NCBI RefSeq assembly: GCF_019968765.1
Contig: NZ_CP074149.1
Coordinates: 4,712,001-4,776,000 of the forward strand
Origin: Enterobacter sp. JBIWA008
Lineage (GTDB): Bacteria > Pseudomonadota > Gammaproteobacteria > Enterobacterales > Enterobacteriaceae
Length of the DNA stretch: 64,000 nt
Direction: 5' to 3'
Program-made: the position numbers and the translations under genes
The notes under the pieces: model-generated
Told to the model about the DNA's origin: nothing
Databases searched by the model: none
What the model saw: the letters and a program-made list of their open reading frames with translations, nothing else
In this document: piece after piece, positions 63,444-64,000 of the stretch
How the letters are laid out: the number at the start of each line of letters is the position of its first letter
Position numbering within the stretch: position 1 is the stretch's first letter

Positions 63444-64000
63444 CAACGAAAAAAGCGCGCAGCATGGCCGGATTGCCGTGGATTGCAGCCATGGCGTTTT
63501 TTATGCAGGCACTGGATGCCACCATCCTCAACACAGCGCTTCCCGCTATAGCGCAAAGCCTTAACCGCTCCCCGCTGGCGATGCAGTCCGCCATCATCAG
63601 CTACACCCTGACGGTCGCAATGTTAATTCCGGTCAGCGGCTGGCTGGCCGACCGCTTTGGCACCCGCAGAGTTTTCATGCTGGCCGTAACGCTCTTTACG
63701 CTCGGTTCACTGGCCTGTGCGCTCTCCTCATCCTTAACGGAGCTGGTTATCTTTCGCGTATTGCAAGGCATTGGCGGCGCGATGATGATGCCGGTGGCGC
63801 GCCTTGCCTTACTGCGAGCCTACCCGCGAAGCGAATTACTTCCCGTGCTCAACTTCGTCACCATGCCGGGCCTGGTTGGCCCGATACTTGGCCCGGTCCT
63901 CGGTGGCGTGTTTGTCACCTGGGCAAGCTGGCACTGGATCTTCCTGATTAATATTCCAATTGGCGTTGCGGGGCTGCTGTATGCCCGCAAATATATGCCG
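63440..64000 (+). CDS. hsrA: MFS transporter HsrA (YieO), 5' part, cut by window end
   Basis: The first 187 codons of a drug/H+ antiporter-type MFS protein (14-helix DHA2 family): six helices are visible, with motif A-like [11 protein letters not shown] and the antiporter motif [13 protein letters not shown]. The start [20 protein letters not shown] matches E. coli HsrA. ATGA overlap with yieP shows co-translation. The gene runs off the window. Confidence 0.93.
   Translation, partial: MTTKKARSMAGLPWIAAMAFFMQALDATILNTALPAIAQSLNRSPLAMQSAIISYTLTVAMLIPVSGWLADRFGTRRVFMLAVTLFTLGSLACALSSSLTELVIFRVLQGIGGAMMMPVARLALLRAYPRSELLPVLNFVTMPGLVGPILGPVLGGVFVTWASWHWIFLINIPIGVAGLLYARKYMP

Overview
The window is ordinary chromosomal DNA of a gammaproteobacterium of the order Enterobacterales, most likely Enterobacter (cloacae complex) or a close relative. 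Almost every protein is a near neighbour of an Escherichia coli K-12 gene from the 84-92 minute region. The lactose-permease-family transporter at 11588-12865 closely resembles, from memory, the MelY melibiose permease described in Enterobacter cloacae. No prophage, insertion sequence, integron, CRISPR array or plasmid gene was seen. Recognition is from memory of the protein families, not from database searches.

Layout. 1-3250: end of cpxR, cpxA, yiiM and sodA (Fur-box promoter). 3413-11600: the L-rhamnose region, with rhaT, the activators rhaR and rhaS, a divergent CRP/RhaS-controlled promoter, and rhaB-rhaA-rhaD, an iron alcohol dehydrogenase (lactaldehyde reductase) and rhaM. 11588-17786: an accessory block with an alpha-galactoside cluster (LacI-type regulator, GH36 alpha-galactosidase, MelY permease) and an AzlCD exporter with a divergent XRE-cupin regulator. 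17826-24884: a small DUF1471 protein, fdhD, and the selenocysteine-containing formate dehydrogenase-O operon fdoGHI-fdhE. 25103-28926: an HSL-type esterase and the tight operon yihX-yihY-dtd-fabY(yiiD). 29046-39671: the sulfoquinovose (sulfo-EMP) locus: regulator csqR (yihW), kinase yihV, and divergently yihU, yihT, yihS, yihQ, yihP, yihO and ompL. The mutarotase gene yihR, which E. coli has, is absent. 39751-46007: typA and the nitrogen regulon core glnA-glnL-glnG with NtrC, sigma-54 and CRP sites. 46119-57198: yshB (36 aa), hemN, an unnamed 60-aa membrane ORF, yihI, the CsrC sRNA, engB, the Spot 42 sRNA, polA, yihG, dsbA, srkA (with a CpxR-like box), yihD, mobA and mobB. 57258-62610: a complete rRNA operon on the minus strand, 16S - tRNA-Glu(TTC) - 23S - 5S, with P1/P2 promoters. 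62736-64000: yieP and the start of hsrA.

How the parts work together. Three sugar catabolic modules (rhamnose, alpha-galactosides, sulfoquinovose) each carry their own regulator, transporter and enzymes. Rhamnose breakdown gives DHAP and lactaldehyde; sulfoquinovose breakdown gives DHAP and sulfolactaldehyde, reduced by YihU to exported dihydroxypropanesulfonate. The Cpx sensor at the left edge plausibly controls srkA-dsbA at the other end. MobA and MobB serve molybdenum cofactor maturation needed by FdoG, with FdhD and FdhE as accessory factors.

The strongest structural observation is that the rRNA operon is flanked on one side by the E. coli rrnC neighbours (yieP, hsrA, spacer tRNA-Glu) and on the other by the rrnA neighbours (mobB, mobA, no distal tRNA). 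This implies a rearrangement by recombination between rrn operons relative to E. coli, or a mis-assembly. I did not find a convincing previously undescribed system; the less-known pieces are the 60-aa ORF, the XRE-cupin/AzlCD pair, the HSL esterase and the yihR-less sulfoquinovose operon.
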